A program made the translations under genes and the position numbers. A stretch of DNA of 30,267 nt from a virus: positions 1-30,267 of the IMG/VR virus record IMGVR_UViG_3300037847_004289; one strand, 5' to 3'. Positions 1 through 8,593 of this stretch are shown piece after piece. The notes beneath the pieces were generated by a model that was not told the DNA's origin, did no database searches, and was given only the letters and a program-made list of their open reading frames with translations. Each line of letters starts with the position of its first letter. Position 1 is the first letter of the stretch.

Positions 1-2
1 CC

Positions 3-914
3 AGCAATCTTAAGTACCAGATCATGCTGGATAGTGTACAAGGGCGTGGTCCTGGGATGGCTTTTATCCCTTACTGTTCACTCCCTGAACTAGAGGCGTG
101 CATGACCGTATGGGAGTTCATGGAGATGATCCACTCCCGTTCATATACATACATCATCAAGAATGTATATCCAGATCCTGGTGAGGTTTTTGACCACATT
201 CTGGATGACGATAAGATCGTTGCCCGCGCAGAGTCGGTAACTTCTGCATACAATGAATTTGTCGAAGCAGCACACCAGTATGACACTGGTAATATGTGGA
301 GAGGAGACTTCAAGGATTCTCCTACTGCTAAATGGGAATCAAAAGAACTGAAGAGAAAACTTTATCGTGCTGTCGCCAATGTCAATATTCTCGAAGGCAT
401 CAGGTTCTATGTTTCGTTCGCTTGCTCGTTTGCGTTTGGCGAACTCAAACTTATGGAAGGATCCGCTAAAATTATCTCTCTCATCGCAAGAGACGAAAAT
501 CAGCACCTTGTCATTACTCAAAACATCCTCAACAAATGGCGCGAAGGGGATGATCCAGAAATGGAAGAGATTGCTAAGGAAGAGGAACCCGTAATCATCG
601 ACATGTTTAAGAGAACTGTTGAAGAAGAAAAGGCATGGGCTGAGTATCTGTTCAAAGATGGATCTATGATCGGTTTGAATGATAAACTCCTCGCACAGTA
701 TGTTGAGTGGATTGCAAATCGTCGTATGAAGGCGATTGGTTTGAAACCCATTTATGATATTCCTGCTAAAAATAATCCTCTTCCTTGGACTGAACATTGG
801 ATCTCTTCAAAGGGTCTCCAAGTCGCTCCTCAAGAGACAGAAGTTGAGTCATACGTTGTCGGTGGCATCAAACAGGACGTTAAAAAAGATACCTTTGCTG
901 GATTCCAACTCTGA
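3..914 (+). CDS. nrdB: Ribonucleoside-diphosphate reductase beta subunit (5' end outside window)
   Basis: Small subunit of class I aerobic ribonucleotide reductase. It holds the diiron centre and tyrosyl radical that drive reduction of NDPs to dNDPs by the alpha subunit. The reading frame is open to the window edge, so the N-terminus is missing. Counting from the Met at position 24, alignment by memory to E. coli NrdB gives these iron ligands: D3 in LLDS-like LDSVQGR (E. coli D84), E34 and H37 in EMIHSRSY, E124 in LEGIRFYVSF, and E158 and H161 in ARDENQHL. The radical tyrosine is Y41 of HSRSY. All are present, so the enzyme should be active. In T4-like phages nrdB normally follows nrdA, which would lie to the left. 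It supplies dNTPs for phage replication. Identification is secure; only the upstream length is unknown. Confidence 0.96.
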   Translation, partial: SNLKYQIMLDSVQGRGPGMAFIPYCSLPELEACMTVWEFMEMIHSRSYTYIIKNVYPDPGEVFDHILDDDKIVARAESVTSAYNEFVEAAHQYDTGNMWRGDFKDSPTAKWESKELKRKLYRAVANVNILEGIRFYVSFACSFAFGELKLMEGSAKIISLIARDENQHLVITQNILNKWREGDDPEMEEIAKEEEPVIIDMFKRTVEEEKAWAEYLFKDGSMIGLNDKLLAQYVEWIANRRMKAIGLKPIYDIPAKNNPLPWTEHWISSKGLQVAPQETEVESYVVGGIKQDVKKDTFAGFQL

Positions 915-921
915 TTTTGCG

Positions 922-954
922 GGGACTAAATACATTATAGTGTTGTATAGTCCC
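922..954 (+). promoter_or_regulatory. Inverted repeat overlapping a late promoter
   Basis: GGGACTA (922-928) pairs perfectly with TAGTCCC (948-954) around a 19-base loop, ending 11 bases before the ATG at 966. The left arm lies upstream of the predicted late start (about 938). Only transcripts reading through from nrdB could therefore form the stem. There is no T-run, so it is not a typical terminator. Confidence 0.45.
926..932 (+). promoter_or_regulatory. Putative late promoter CTAAATA
   Basis: CTAAATA resembles the T4 late promoter core TATAAATA and lies 33 bases before the ATG at 966. By T4 geometry transcription would start about 6 bases after the core, near 938. The core overlaps the left arm of an inverted repeat (922-954). 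Confidence 0.6.
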
Positions 955-965
955 TGTAACCCAGA

Positions 966-3900
966 ATGGCGAAGCAGACAATTGATATCGGATCTCAGCC
1001 AAATGATGGAACAGGTGATTCCTTAAGACAAGGCGCTCAGAAGATCAATAGTAACTTTAACGAGATATATCAAAGTTTTGGTGATGGTTTTAATTTATCC
1101 CAATTAACCATTGGTACTGCTACTACCGCAGGGTTTGCACAAACTGCGGGAATTGCAACGAATGCACAAAATTTAAATGGGCAACCTGCTTCATTTTACT
1201 TAAATTATAATAATCTAAACAACTTACCAACAATCCCAACCAATACTAATCAGTTAACCAATGGTGCTGGTTATATTACTACTACTGCTCTTGTAGGATA
1301 TGCAACGGATGGGGATCTAGTAGGATTTCAAACTGCTGGAAATTTAGTAGGGTTTATAACAAATATTCAAGCCGGTGCGGGGATTTCTGTATTTGAATCC
1401 CCTGCCGGCAATTTTATTGTCACATCAACTGGTGGTCTTGTAGAAATTATTGGAGATGTTACTCCACAACTTGGTGGTGATTTAGATCTTAACAACAATT
1501 CTATAACAGGGACTGGTAATATTGATTATACTGGAAACTTAGAACTTAGTGGTAATGTTGATATTACTGGTATTAATACCATTAATGGTACATCCAATTT
1601 TAATTCTCAAATAACATATTTTAATAGTCCTAGTGTAAATAGTCCAGCAAATTTCCGTATTGAGCCTGGAGAAGCAGGTCTTGGAGTAACTCTTAGATCA
1701 TCAGGTAGTCTTGAATTAAAAACGAATGGAAGTGCATTATCTGTAAATATTGGCAGTCAGTTAGGATTAGGTGTTGGTGGTGGCGGAGTATCTCAATATG
1801 TTTGGTTGTATGGAGGAAGTACTAAAAGACTTGAAACTACCAATACGGGTGTAGAAGTTACTGGTAATCTTACTGCTACTAAATTTATTGGAGATGGTTC
1901 TAGTTTAAGTGGTATTGCTACGGATGTTGGTCTTGCGGGAGTGGAGGCATCTGTCAATGCACTTGGAACTAACTTAAACATCGTTGGATTCTATGATGCA
2001 ACTCTTGGTGTCGTAACTTCACTGACATTAGTTGGACAATCAAGAGGCATTGCTATTGGTTCAACACTACCTTCTGCAGGAATTAATACTGGTGATTACT
2101 ATATTGTATCTACTGGTGGACAGGATGTTGGTATTGCAACTTATGCAAAACCAGGAATCTCCAGTGTATATGATGGAGACTGGATTGTTGGTATTGATAC
2201 AAACGCTTGGTCGATTCTATCCTATTCCCAACAAGTCGTTGCACCTAGAGCGACTAATGCTGATATTGCAAGAACTTTAGAATCTGATTCTAGTGTTAAC
2301 ACTAGTGGTATTATCACTGCCGGAACTTTTGATGGATCTCTTGCAGCATCAAATCTGACTGGACCATTACCAGCGATTGATGGTTCTGCTTTAACGAATC
2401 TTACTGGAGCATCTGCAGGAAGTTTTGGTGATTCTCTTAACGTGCCTGTATTAACAGTTGATTCTAATGGAAGAATTACTGGAATATCTACTGTAAGTAT
2501 TTCTGGAGGGGCCCTTGGACAAACGCAGTGGACTAGTTATCAATCAGGAATTAGTACAACATCTTCCGTTGGTATTGGAACTACAGTAATTACAGATACT
2601 CTAACAGTAAAAGGTGATGCTTTAATTGACGGTGTATTGCAAGTAGGTCTTGATGCTGGAACTTCAGGTACACTCAATCTTACGGGTAATGCGTCTCTAG
2701 TTTATGGTTCAAATAATTTAACTTTAAAGAACGATAGAACTGGTGGAAAAGTAGTTCTATTAGGGGACGACGGCGTAGAGATTATAAATCATGATACAAA
2801 TTTGAGAGCCGCATGGTTTAAAAGTGGAGTTACTTACTTATACAATGAAGGCAGTCTTAAATTACAAACAACTACTGGTGGTATAGATGTTACTGGTGTA
2901 GTCACTGCAACCAAATTCGTTGGTGATGGATCTGGACTAATTGGAGTCACTGCTTCGGGTACAGGAATAGAAATCAAGGATTCGGGAACTGTTGTTGGAA
3001 CTGCAGGAACTATTGATTTTGGTACGGGTGTTGATGTTTCTCCAGCATCTGCTGGTATTGTTACCATAACTGTTAATGCTGGTGCTGCGGATACTGCTAC
3101 GATTGTTTCTACTGCAGCAACAATCACAGATCATTTGGATCTTAGAGATGATAATGATGACACAAAGAGAATAAGAATTTTCCATGGGAGAAATGTTCTA
3201 TTTGATGACCTACAACCAATAACTGGTGATGGTGCTCTTTTCAATAACAATAAAGGTGAAATAGTATTCTTAAACACTGACCCTGAAAATGGTGATTTAG
3301 TTCCTCTTGCTCTTAAAGAACAGAGTGTAGGCATCGGAACCACAAATCCACTTCAAGCTCTCGACGTAAGAGGTAATGCACTAGTCAGTGGCATCCTTAC
3401 CGCAACTGGTGGATTCTCTGGATCTATTGATTCTGCAACTAATCTCACTGGTGGTATTGCAACCGCAACTCAACTTAGTGTAAGTGGCGTAACCACAATC
3501 AATCAGGGAAGAATCCAATCAAATCCTGATGCAAATATCAGATTTGGTAATTTACCAATCAATAGTTCTGTCACTAGAAATATTGCAATTGGTGACCAAG
3601 TTCTCCAGTCTTTGACTGGTGGTTCTGGTAGAAACATTGGTATGGGTGAGTTTGCACTAAAGAATGTTTCTAGTGGTGCATATAATATTGGACTTGGTAT
3701 TAGAGCTGGTGAAAAGATAAACACTGGATCTTACAACGTAGTCCTCGGTGGATTTGATGGTTCTAACCAGGATTTGGGTATATCTGGTTCTTCAAATAAT
3801 GTTGTTATTTCTGATGGTCAAGGTAAGATTAGATTCTATTCTGCGTCTGATAGAAGAGTTGGCATCGACACTACAATTCTTTCTACGGAGAAAGTAACAG

Positions 3901-5174
3901 TTGGTGGTAGTTTGACCGCAACATCTTTCCATGGATCTGCTACTGGACTTACAAATATTCCTGCAGGACAACTAACTGGAGTATTGCCTACCATCGACGG
4001 TAGTAACTTAATTAACGTTACTGCAAGTGGTACTGGTGTTAACGTTCTGAATAATCAGAACACTTTAGGTGTTGCTGGAACATTTGATTTTAGTTCTGGT
4101 ATTAATGCAAACTTTGGTGTTGGAATCTCAACCATATCTATTGATCCTAATTTACAACTGACTACTGCCAATGTAAGTGGAGTTGTTACTGCTAATTCTT
4201 TTGTGGGTAATGGTTCTGGATTAACGGGTATTTCTACATTTACAAATGATATTTTCTTAGGTGACGCCAACAAAATAAATCTTGGTGCCGATAATGATTT
4301 GCAGATATATCATGGTGGATCTTTAAATAATCACGCATATGTTACGAGCACCAATGGAAATCTTTATCTGACTAGTGGATCTAATGGTGCTGTACATCTT
4401 AGGGGTTATAACAAAACCAATGTTATTGTACAGAGCTCTTCAGTTCAACTTTTCTACGATACTTCCCTAAAATTAGAAACCACTGGTATTGGTGTTACTG
4501 TATATGGAACAACTGAAACTCAACAGTTAAATGTTTCTGGTGTTGCAACTGCAACATCGTTCTCGGGATCTGGTGCAGGACTAACCAGCATTCCTGCAGC
4601 ACAACTTACAGGATCACTACCTGCGATTGATGGTTCTAATTTGATCGGAGTTATTGCTTCTGGTACTGGTATTGAAATTAAGGATAGTGACTCTGTTGTT
4701 GGTTCTGCTGGAACTGTCAACTTTGGAGATGGATTGACAGTATCACCAGTGTCCGCTGGTGTTGTTACTGTAACCGCGGCTGGTGGTTCACTTCAAAATA
4801 GAGTCACTGTTTCTGCGTCTACTACATCGATCACAGACAATGCTACGGGATTTACTACAGTAACTGGATTTAAGACATATTCTCTTATGAAGGTGGGAGT
4901 ATCTACTGCTGCATGGGTAAGAATATACACCGATGGTGTATCAAGATCCAATGATACGTCTAGAGGTGTGGGGGAAGATCCTAATCCTGGAAGTGGAATA
5001 ATTGCAGAAGTAGTTACTACTGGAATCTCAACCCAACAGATGATCACCCCATTTACTATGGGTGGAAATATGGAAGATCCCGTAAATGACACTATTTACT
5101 TGTCTATTACTAACCTTTCTGGTTCTACCCAATCAATAACCGCAGATCTAACTATTCTCCAACTAGAAGCATGA
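966..5174 (+). CDS. Tail-fibre-like virion structural protein, repeat-rich (1402 aa)
   Basis: Probable late virion protein, most likely a fibre or baseplate-attached appendage. The N-terminus (about residues 1-40) carries IGSQPNDGTGDSLRQG followed by KINSNFNEIY. The same motif starts the opposite-strand fibre at 26900-23004, so it is probably a shared attachment domain. The body is a long array of degenerate beta-type repeats of the form TKFVGDGSGLxGV, LPAIDGSxLxxVxASG and GTGIEIKDSxxVVGxAG, typical of cyanophage structural proteins. The last ~120 residues, from about NRVTVSASTTSITD, are non-repetitive and look like a separate C-terminal domain. No endosialidase-type chaperone signature was recognised. 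No clear Shine-Dalgarno is seen before the ATG. A late promoter core (926) precedes it. Position in the virion and receptor role are inferences. Confidence 0.8.
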   Translation: MAKQTIDIGSQPNDGTGDSLRQGAQKINSNFNEIYQSFGDGFNLSQLTIGTATTAGFAQTAGIATNAQNLNGQPASFYLNYNNLNNLPTIPTNTNQLTNGAGYITTTALVGYATDGDLVGFQTAGNLVGFITNIQAGAGISVFESPAGNFIVTSTGGLVEIIGDVTPQLGGDLDLNNNSITGTGNIDYTGNLELSGNVDITGINTINGTSNFNSQITYFNSPSVNSPANFRIEPGEAGLGVTLRSSGSLELKTNGSALSVNIGSQLGLGVGGGGVSQYVWLYGGSTKRLETTNTGVEVTGNLTATKFIGDGSSLSGIATDVGLAGVEASVNALGTNLNIVGFYDATLGVVTSLTLVGQSRGIAIGSTLPSAGINTGDYYIVSTGGQDVGIATYAKPGISSVYDGDWIVGIDTNAWSILSYSQQVVAPRATNADIARTLESDSSVNTSGIITAGTFDGSLAASNLTGPLPAIDGSALTNLTGASAGSFGDSLNVPVLTVDSNGRITGISTVSISGGALGQTQWTSYQSGISTTSSVGIGTTVITDTLTVKGDALIDGVLQVGLDAGTSGTLNLTGNASLVYGSNNLTLKNDRTGGKVVLLGDDGVEIINHDTNLRAAWFKSGVTYLYNEGSLKLQTTTGGIDVTGVVTATKFVGDGSGLIGVTASGTGIEIKDSGTVVGTAGTIDFGTGVDVSPASAGIVTITVNAGAADTATIVSTAATITDHLDLRDDNDDTKRIRIFHGRNVLFDDLQPITGDGALFNNNKGEIVFLNTDPENGDLVPLALKEQSVGIGTTNPLQALDVRGNALVSGILTATGGFSGSIDSATNLTGGIATATQLSVSGVTTINQGRIQSNPDANIRFGNLPINSSVTRNIAIGDQVLQSLTGGSGRNIGMGEFALKNVSSGAYNIGLGIRAGEKINTGSYNVVLGGFDGSNQDLGISGSSNNVVISDGQGKIRFYSASDRRVGIDTTILSTEKVTVGGSLTATSFHGSATGLTNIPAGQLTGVLPTIDGSNLINVTASGTGVNVLNNQNTLGVAGTFDFSSGINANFGVGISTISIDPNLQLTTANVSGVVTANSFVGNGSGLTGISTFTNDIFLGDANKINLGADNDLQIYHGGSLNNHAYVTSTNGNLYLTSGSNGAVHLRGYNKTNVIVQSSSVQLFYDTSLKLETTGIGVTVYGTTETQQLNVSGVATATSFSGSGAGLTSIPAAQLTGSLPAIDGSNLIGVIASGTGIEIKDSDSVVGSAGTVNFGDGLTVSPVSAGVVTVTAAGGSLQNRVTVSASTTSITDNATGFTTVTGFKTYSLMKVGVSTAAWVRIYTDGVSRSNDTSRGVGEDPNPGSGIIAEVVTTGISTQQMITPFTMGGNMEDPVNDTIYLSITNLSGSTQSITADLTILQLEA

Positions 5175-5189
5175 TGAGTGATTACATCA

Positions 5190-5196
5190 ATAAATA
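5190..5196 (+). promoter_or_regulatory. Putative late promoter ATAAATA
   Basis: ATAAATA lies 22 bases before the ATG at 5219, in the short gap after the fibre gene. The predicted start near 5202 would give a leader of about 17 bases without a Shine-Dalgarno, because the AGGAG at 5196-5200 would be left upstream of it. Confidence 0.55.
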
Positions 5197-5218
5197 GGAG
5201 AAGAGCTCAATTTAACCT

Positions 5219-7180
5219 ATGGCAATAAGCACTTACGTTGTTGGATTAAATACTGGAAATGCCGGAACTTGGACTCCAGAAGAGGCCTTATTTGCTATTG
5301 GTGTTGGTTTAAGTTGGGCGCAGTTTCATGGATCGCCAGTAAGTGGACTAGCCGTTGGGGTTGCTACTTTTAGTGGCGGTGGCGCGGTTAATGCATCACA
5401 GGATAGTTTTTATAAAGATGTAAAACCCATAAGCACAAGTGGTATTGGAACTGGTGTAAGTTTTTGGATTGAAAGAGAGGCTGACCTCAGCGGAGGAATT
5501 GATGGTCTTATTGTAAACAGACCTGGTTATGGGTATACTGGTGGAGAAGTAGTTACTATTTCTGCAGAAGATATTGGTGGTGCAGCTAATGGTGCATCCG
5601 ATATTACCGTTCAATTAATAGTAGATGCTACAATACCTACTGGTACTGCTTATGCTGTAACTGCAACAGATTCTGGTGGGAACCTTCACGTTAGTGAAGG
5701 TTACGATATTAATGGATATCAGGGAATTAGTTCTGGTTTAACTTATACAATTTACGAAGGGGATACTTTAGAATTTACTAATTCTACTGGTTCTGAAAGC
5801 AATAATTATGATTTGTATTACTTAACAAATAAGTACGTAGCATCATTTCCCAACAATAGAGACTTGGTGACTACTTTTGGTGTTACTGGACTCGATAATG
5901 GTGAAACTAGAAGTTGGACACCAAAGTGGGGAGAACGTGGAACTTATTGGTTAACCAGACAATATTATTCCCATGAAAATGTAGAAGAATCGATTATAAT
6001 TAATGTCTTGCAAAGAGACTCTGCTGGAATCACTAGCGTAAGTTATGGATCTACCACAGCGTTCATGAACTACAGTGAGTATTCATATGGAACAGCAGTT
6101 TGGAAACAAGATGTCAATCCAAACAAATATTATGGAACTACATATCATTTTCTAGCATTCGATAGTTCATATAACTTATACTGTGCTCAAACTAGTGGAT
6201 ATCATCCAACAGACCATACTACATGTTTTCCCAACTGGACATCTAATGGAGATCCAAGTTCAAGTATGAACTACAAAGGACACAAGGGACAACCAAATAG
6301 ATCCGCTGGGACCGAAAAACTTGATTTGATCCATGGAAGTTATGATATTAATCAAAACGCTAGCAGTTATAGATACGGATGGTTAAGTAACAGTAGCAGT
6401 GCATGGACATACCAAAATAGTTTACAAACACTTTGTACACTTAATACAAATTATACAAGTTTTGAACTTAGATTAAGAGTGTGGAAATCGGGTATTGATC
6501 CAAACTTTGCAGTATTTGGATTTGATTATCCCACAGTATCTTCATCAGATATAGCTGACAACACGACGACAACTTGGTTCTGGCATAATTTTGAATCCAA
6601 TGTCTTTGATTTGGATCATGTCTTCTTAGGTGGATCCACCACGATTGGAAGGTATAATTCTTTTGATCATAGTAGTAATCAGCAACCTTATCTGGACTTT
6701 TATTGTTACTTAAATCCAAGTATCTACGGCAAGAGAGCTGCGCTTCGTGGATACACTTCCTATCCAAGTGGTCAGGAAAGACCTTATGATAGATATAAAC
6801 CTTCGATTGTTGTTAAGACTACGCATTCTGATACTGTGGATATGAGAATGTACTTTAGACCCGAATCTGGATTACTTCGTTTCAATTCGGTGATGAGAGA
6901 TAACGATAGCTATGTTTATGATGAAATTGATCCTTCCGTAGCCTCTAATAATATTATTAAAAATTTACCTTTGAGTAGTAAACTGATGCCTTGTCCTTAT
7001 TATCTACCAGATGATTTTGCAATTATTCAATTCGAGTACAACCAAATATATGCAAACATTCAAAGAGGTGATAGAGTAACTATTAGTGGTAGTGAAGTCT
7101 GGGAAGTTATTGATGGATCATATGATACGAATGAAAGTTCTAGAACTACTGGAGTTTTATTCTGCGGGAGGGTAGTCTGA
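5219..7180 (+). CDS. Putative virion structural protein with a cupredoxin-like region (653 aa)
   Basis: Not recognised as a named family. It is likely a surface structural protein because it sits between a fibre gene and small late genes and has its own late promoter core. Residues 1-140 are Gly/Thr-rich with NRPGYGYTGGE, a pattern I associate with cyanophage structural proteins. Residues about 145-265 look like a cupredoxin-type beta sandwich (YTIYEGDTLEFTN, then a closing GERGTYWLTRQYY), but no Cys-x2-His...Met copper site is visible. Residues 270-653 are rich in Tyr, Ser, Asn and Trp, without recognisable repeats, and could form a receptor-binding or adhesin head. Cysteines occur only in this second half. 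The stop overlaps the next start (TGATG). An enzyme cannot be excluded. Confidence 0.7.
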   Translation: MAISTYVVGLNTGNAGTWTPEEALFAIGVGLSWAQFHGSPVSGLAVGVATFSGGGAVNASQDSFYKDVKPISTSGIGTGVSFWIEREADLSGGIDGLIVNRPGYGYTGGEVVTISAEDIGGAANGASDITVQLIVDATIPTGTAYAVTATDSGGNLHVSEGYDINGYQGISSGLTYTIYEGDTLEFTNSTGSESNNYDLYYLTNKYVASFPNNRDLVTTFGVTGLDNGETRSWTPKWGERGTYWLTRQYYSHENVEESIIINVLQRDSAGITSVSYGSTTAFMNYSEYSYGTAVWKQDVNPNKYYGTTYHFLAFDSSYNLYCAQTSGYHPTDHTTCFPNWTSNGDPSSSMNYKGHKGQPNRSAGTEKLDLIHGSYDINQNASSYRYGWLSNSSSAWTYQNSLQTLCTLNTNYTSFELRLRVWKSGIDPNFAVFGFDYPTVSSSDIADNTTTTWFWHNFESNVFDLDHVFLGGSTTIGRYNSFDHSSNQQPYLDFYCYLNPSIYGKRAALRGYTSYPSGQERPYDRYKPSIVVKTTHSDTVDMRMYFRPESGLLRFNSVMRDNDSYVYDEIDPSVASNNIIKNLPLSSKLMPCPYYLPDDFAIIQFEYNQIYANIQRGDRVTISGSEVWEVIDGSYDTNESSRTTGVLFCGRVV

Positions 7181-7422
7181 TGGCTGATTACGTTTTTCCT
7201 GGATTACAAGCGTCAGTTGATGGATCTGTAGAGAATGTGGAATTTGGATCTGCAGTGCCATTTCCAACAAATATTGATTATACAATCTATCCTACATATG
7301 AAGACTTCCAAAATGGGGAGAGATATACGGATCTTTGGTTAAGTAAAAATATGAAGATTACACCTGCTGTTGAACCCACAAGACCACACACTGGTCAGAT
7401 GTATCCACGATTTGACCACTAA
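7180..7422 (+). CDS. Small conserved-looking protein of the structural block (80 aa)
   Basis: Unrecognised protein of 80 residues, translationally coupled to the gene before it by a TGATG overlap. It has no membrane segment or signal peptide. It is rich in Pro, Tyr and Asp, with a middle part DYTIYPTYEDFQNGERY and a C-terminal PTRPHTGQMYP. The coupling and shared late promoter suggest a partner, chaperone or small virion component of the 653-residue protein; this is inference only. The next late promoter core overlaps its stop codon. Confidence 0.6.
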   Translation: MADYVFPGLQASVDGSVENVEFGSAVPFPTNIDYTIYPTYEDFQNGERYTDLWLSKNMKITPAVEPTRPHTGQMYPRFDH

Positions 7423-7425
7423 ATA
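7419..7425 (+). promoter_or_regulatory. Putative late promoter CTAAATA
   Basis: CTAAATA overlaps the stop codon at 7420-7422 and lies 19 bases before the ATG at 7445. Its TAAAT could pair weakly with ATTTA at 7436-7440, but this stem is only five A-T pairs. Confidence 0.55.
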
Positions 7426-7444
7426 AAAGAAACTGATTTAAATT

Positions 7445-8008
7445 ATGGCTACTTCGATTAAAGTTTCCGAGACTATCGAGAAACTGCCAGCGAATCCATT
7501 CGCTTTTGAAGTTCTAAATCTTGCATCAAAACAAAAAAGTAATGCAAAGAAGGCTCAAGTATTGAGAACATATGGCGATCCTTCTTTGCAGACTGTACTG
7601 ATTTGGAACTTTGATGAGAGTGTAATCTCTCTTCTTCCTGAAGGTGTTGCGCCTTATGCTAGTACTAAAGAACAAACTTCTTACTCTGGAACATTAGGTG
7701 AGAAGATTGAAACTGCAGTAAACATGATGAATGAACTGGGTTCTCAATCATTGGGTTCCCAGGATCAAGGACAGACTTCTATTAGAAAAGAATACAAATA
7801 TTTTTACAATTTTATCAAAGGTGGTAATGATGGACTTTCCTCTATGAAGAGGGAGACTATGTTTATCAACATCCTGGAAGGTCTTCATCCTCTAGAGGCA
7901 GAACTTCTTTTGCTTACAAAAGATCATAAACTACAGACCAAGTATAAAATCAGTAAGAAAAACGTATCGGATGCTTTCCCCGAGATCCAATGGGGTAATA
8001 GATCCTAG
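7445..8008 (+). CDS. Conserved phage protein of unknown function (187 aa)
   Basis: Soluble protein of 187 residues without signal peptide or membrane segment. It starts ATSIKVSETIEKLPANPFAF, contains KEYKYFYNFIKGGNDGLSSM in the middle and ends in a basic stretch (TKDHKLQTKYKISKKNVSDAF). I recognise the general type as a conserved protein of T4-like cyanophages, but I cannot name a function. The section ILEGLHPLEAELLLLTKDHKL looks like a helical hairpin. It has its own late promoter core and its stop is followed by an early-type promoter region, so it ends the first structural block. DNA-binding, assembly or regulatory roles are all possible. Confidence 0.65.
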   Translation: MATSIKVSETIEKLPANPFAFEVLNLASKQKSNAKKAQVLRTYGDPSLQTVLIWNFDESVISLLPEGVAPYASTKEQTSYSGTLGEKIETAVNMMNELGSQSLGSQDQGQTSIRKEYKYFYNFIKGGNDGLSSMKRETMFINILEGLHPLEAELLLLTKDHKLQTKYKISKKNVSDAFPEIQWGNRS

Positions 8009-8027
8009 ATTCGGGTTCCCGAACCAC

Positions 8028-8061
8028 TTGACAAACCATAGGTATTAAGTTAGTATAAATA
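8028..8061 (+). promoter_or_regulatory. Dual promoter region: sigma70-like and T4 late
   Basis: TTGACA (8028-8033) is followed 17 bases later by TAGTAT (8051-8056), a sigma70-like pair. The perfect late core TATAAATA lies at 8054-8061. The late start is predicted near 8067, at the first bases of the palindrome 8066-8087. Confidence 0.6.
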
Positions 8062-8065
8062 CATC

Positions 8066-8140
8066 GAATTGTCACATGTGACAATTCTTTACATACGAAG
8101 ACATGTCGAGTCTTCTTTCATCCGCAGGTTCGACTCTGCG
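8066..8140 (+). promoter_or_regulatory. Structured 5' leader with three hairpins
   Basis: The leader of the OMP-like gene contains a perfect 22-base palindrome at 8066-8087 (stem GAATTGTCA around CATG). A second hairpin at 8097-8115 has GAAGAC/GTCTTC with a 7-base loop. A third at 8123-8140 has CGCAG/CTGCG around GTTCGACT. An alternative long stem, ATGTC (8103-8107) with GACAT, is also possible. GAGG at 8153-8156 is the ribosome binding site. Confidence 0.6.
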
Positions 8141-8164
8141 AGACATACTTAAGAGGTAACAAAA

Positions 8165-8545
8165 ATGTTCAAAACGACTATCGCTGCAGCCGCCGCTGCA
8201 ATCGCCTTTGCACCCGCTGCAGCCCTAGCCGGTCCCTACGTTAATGTAGAAACCAATGCTGGCTGGACTGGAGACGACTACACTGGAGCAACTACCGACG
8301 CTCATGTGGGCTACGAAGGTGCTCTGGGTTCTTCTGGTGCATCCTACTATGTTCAGGGTGGCCCCGCTATCGTATCTGTAGATGGCGAAGAACTCTCTAC
8401 CCGTTTTTCTGGTAAGGCAGGCGTTGGTATCCCCGTCACCGATGCACTGAGTGCATATGGTGAGGTCAGCTTCATCACGGCAGAAGACGAGTTCCTGGAT
8501 GATCTGGGAGTCGGTGGTAAGCTCGGCGTCAAGTACAACTTCTGA
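8165..8545 (+). CDS. Small outer-membrane beta-barrel-like protein (126 aa)
   Basis: Predicted exported barrel protein. Residues 1-22 form a signal peptide (MFKTTIAAAAAAIAFAPA, cleavage after ALA). The mature part of about 104 residues alternates polar and hydrophobic residues, with Gly and aromatic residues typical of short beta-barrels. The C-terminus KLGVKYNF ends in Phe with alternating hydrophobic residues, matching the outer-membrane beta-signal read by the BAM complex. With this length, six to eight strands are expected. It is preceded by a strong dual promoter, a structured leader and a GAGG site 8 bases before the ATG, and followed by a terminator, so it is a single-gene unit. A phage gene of this kind could alter the host surface, for example by blocking further infection, but that is inference. 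A virion role cannot be excluded. Confidence 0.75.
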   Translation: MFKTTIAAAAAAIAFAPAAALAGPYVNVETNAGWTGDDYTGATTDAHVGYEGALGSSGASYYVQGGPAIVSVDGEELSTRFSGKAGVGIPVTDALSAYGEVSFITAEDEFLDDLGVGGKLGVKYNF

Positions 8546-8558
8546 TCGCTTGACAATG

Positions 8559-8567
8559 TGATATAAT
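8559..8567 (+). promoter_or_regulatory. Extended -10 promoter
   Basis: TGATATAAT is a perfect extended -10 element (TGnTATAAT). The TTGACA at 8550 is only 6 bases upstream, too close to be its -35. The start would fall near 8574, inside the left arm of the terminator at 8571-8593. Confidence 0.55.
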
Positions 8568-8570
8568 ATA

Positions 8571-8593
8571 GGGGTCTACGGACCCCTTTTTTT
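8571..8593 (+). terminator. Rho-independent terminator
   Basis: GGGGTC pairs with GACCCC around a TACG loop and is followed by seven T residues. It ends the transcript of the OMP-like gene. The next ATG (8594) follows directly. Confidence 0.88.

Noticed and set aside
754-1026. Open frame spanning the nrdB end and fibre start
   Set aside because: It crosses a promoter region and overlaps two secure genes in another frame.
4322-4328. TTAAATA resembling a late promoter
   Set aside because: It is inside the large fibre gene, with no gene start downstream; such A/T-rich matches are expected by chance.
4793-5092. Long open frames on the strand opposite the fibre genes
   Set aside because: They follow codon periodicity of the real genes, have no ribosome sites and show biased low-complexity proteins.
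966-5174. Repeats that could be read as a CRISPR or satellite array
   Set aside because: The repeats are degenerate at DNA level, in frame and conserved as protein motifs of a fibre.
8097-8140. tRNA-like pieces (a 7-base-loop hairpin and GGTTCGACTC resembling a T-arm)
   Set aside because: The T-arm pairing only works with an 8-base loop, there is no D-arm and no 7-bp acceptor stem, so it is better called a structured leader.
8550-8567. TTGACA and TATAAT as a normal -35/-10 pair
   Set aside because: Only six bases separate them; the extended -10 reading explains the site better.
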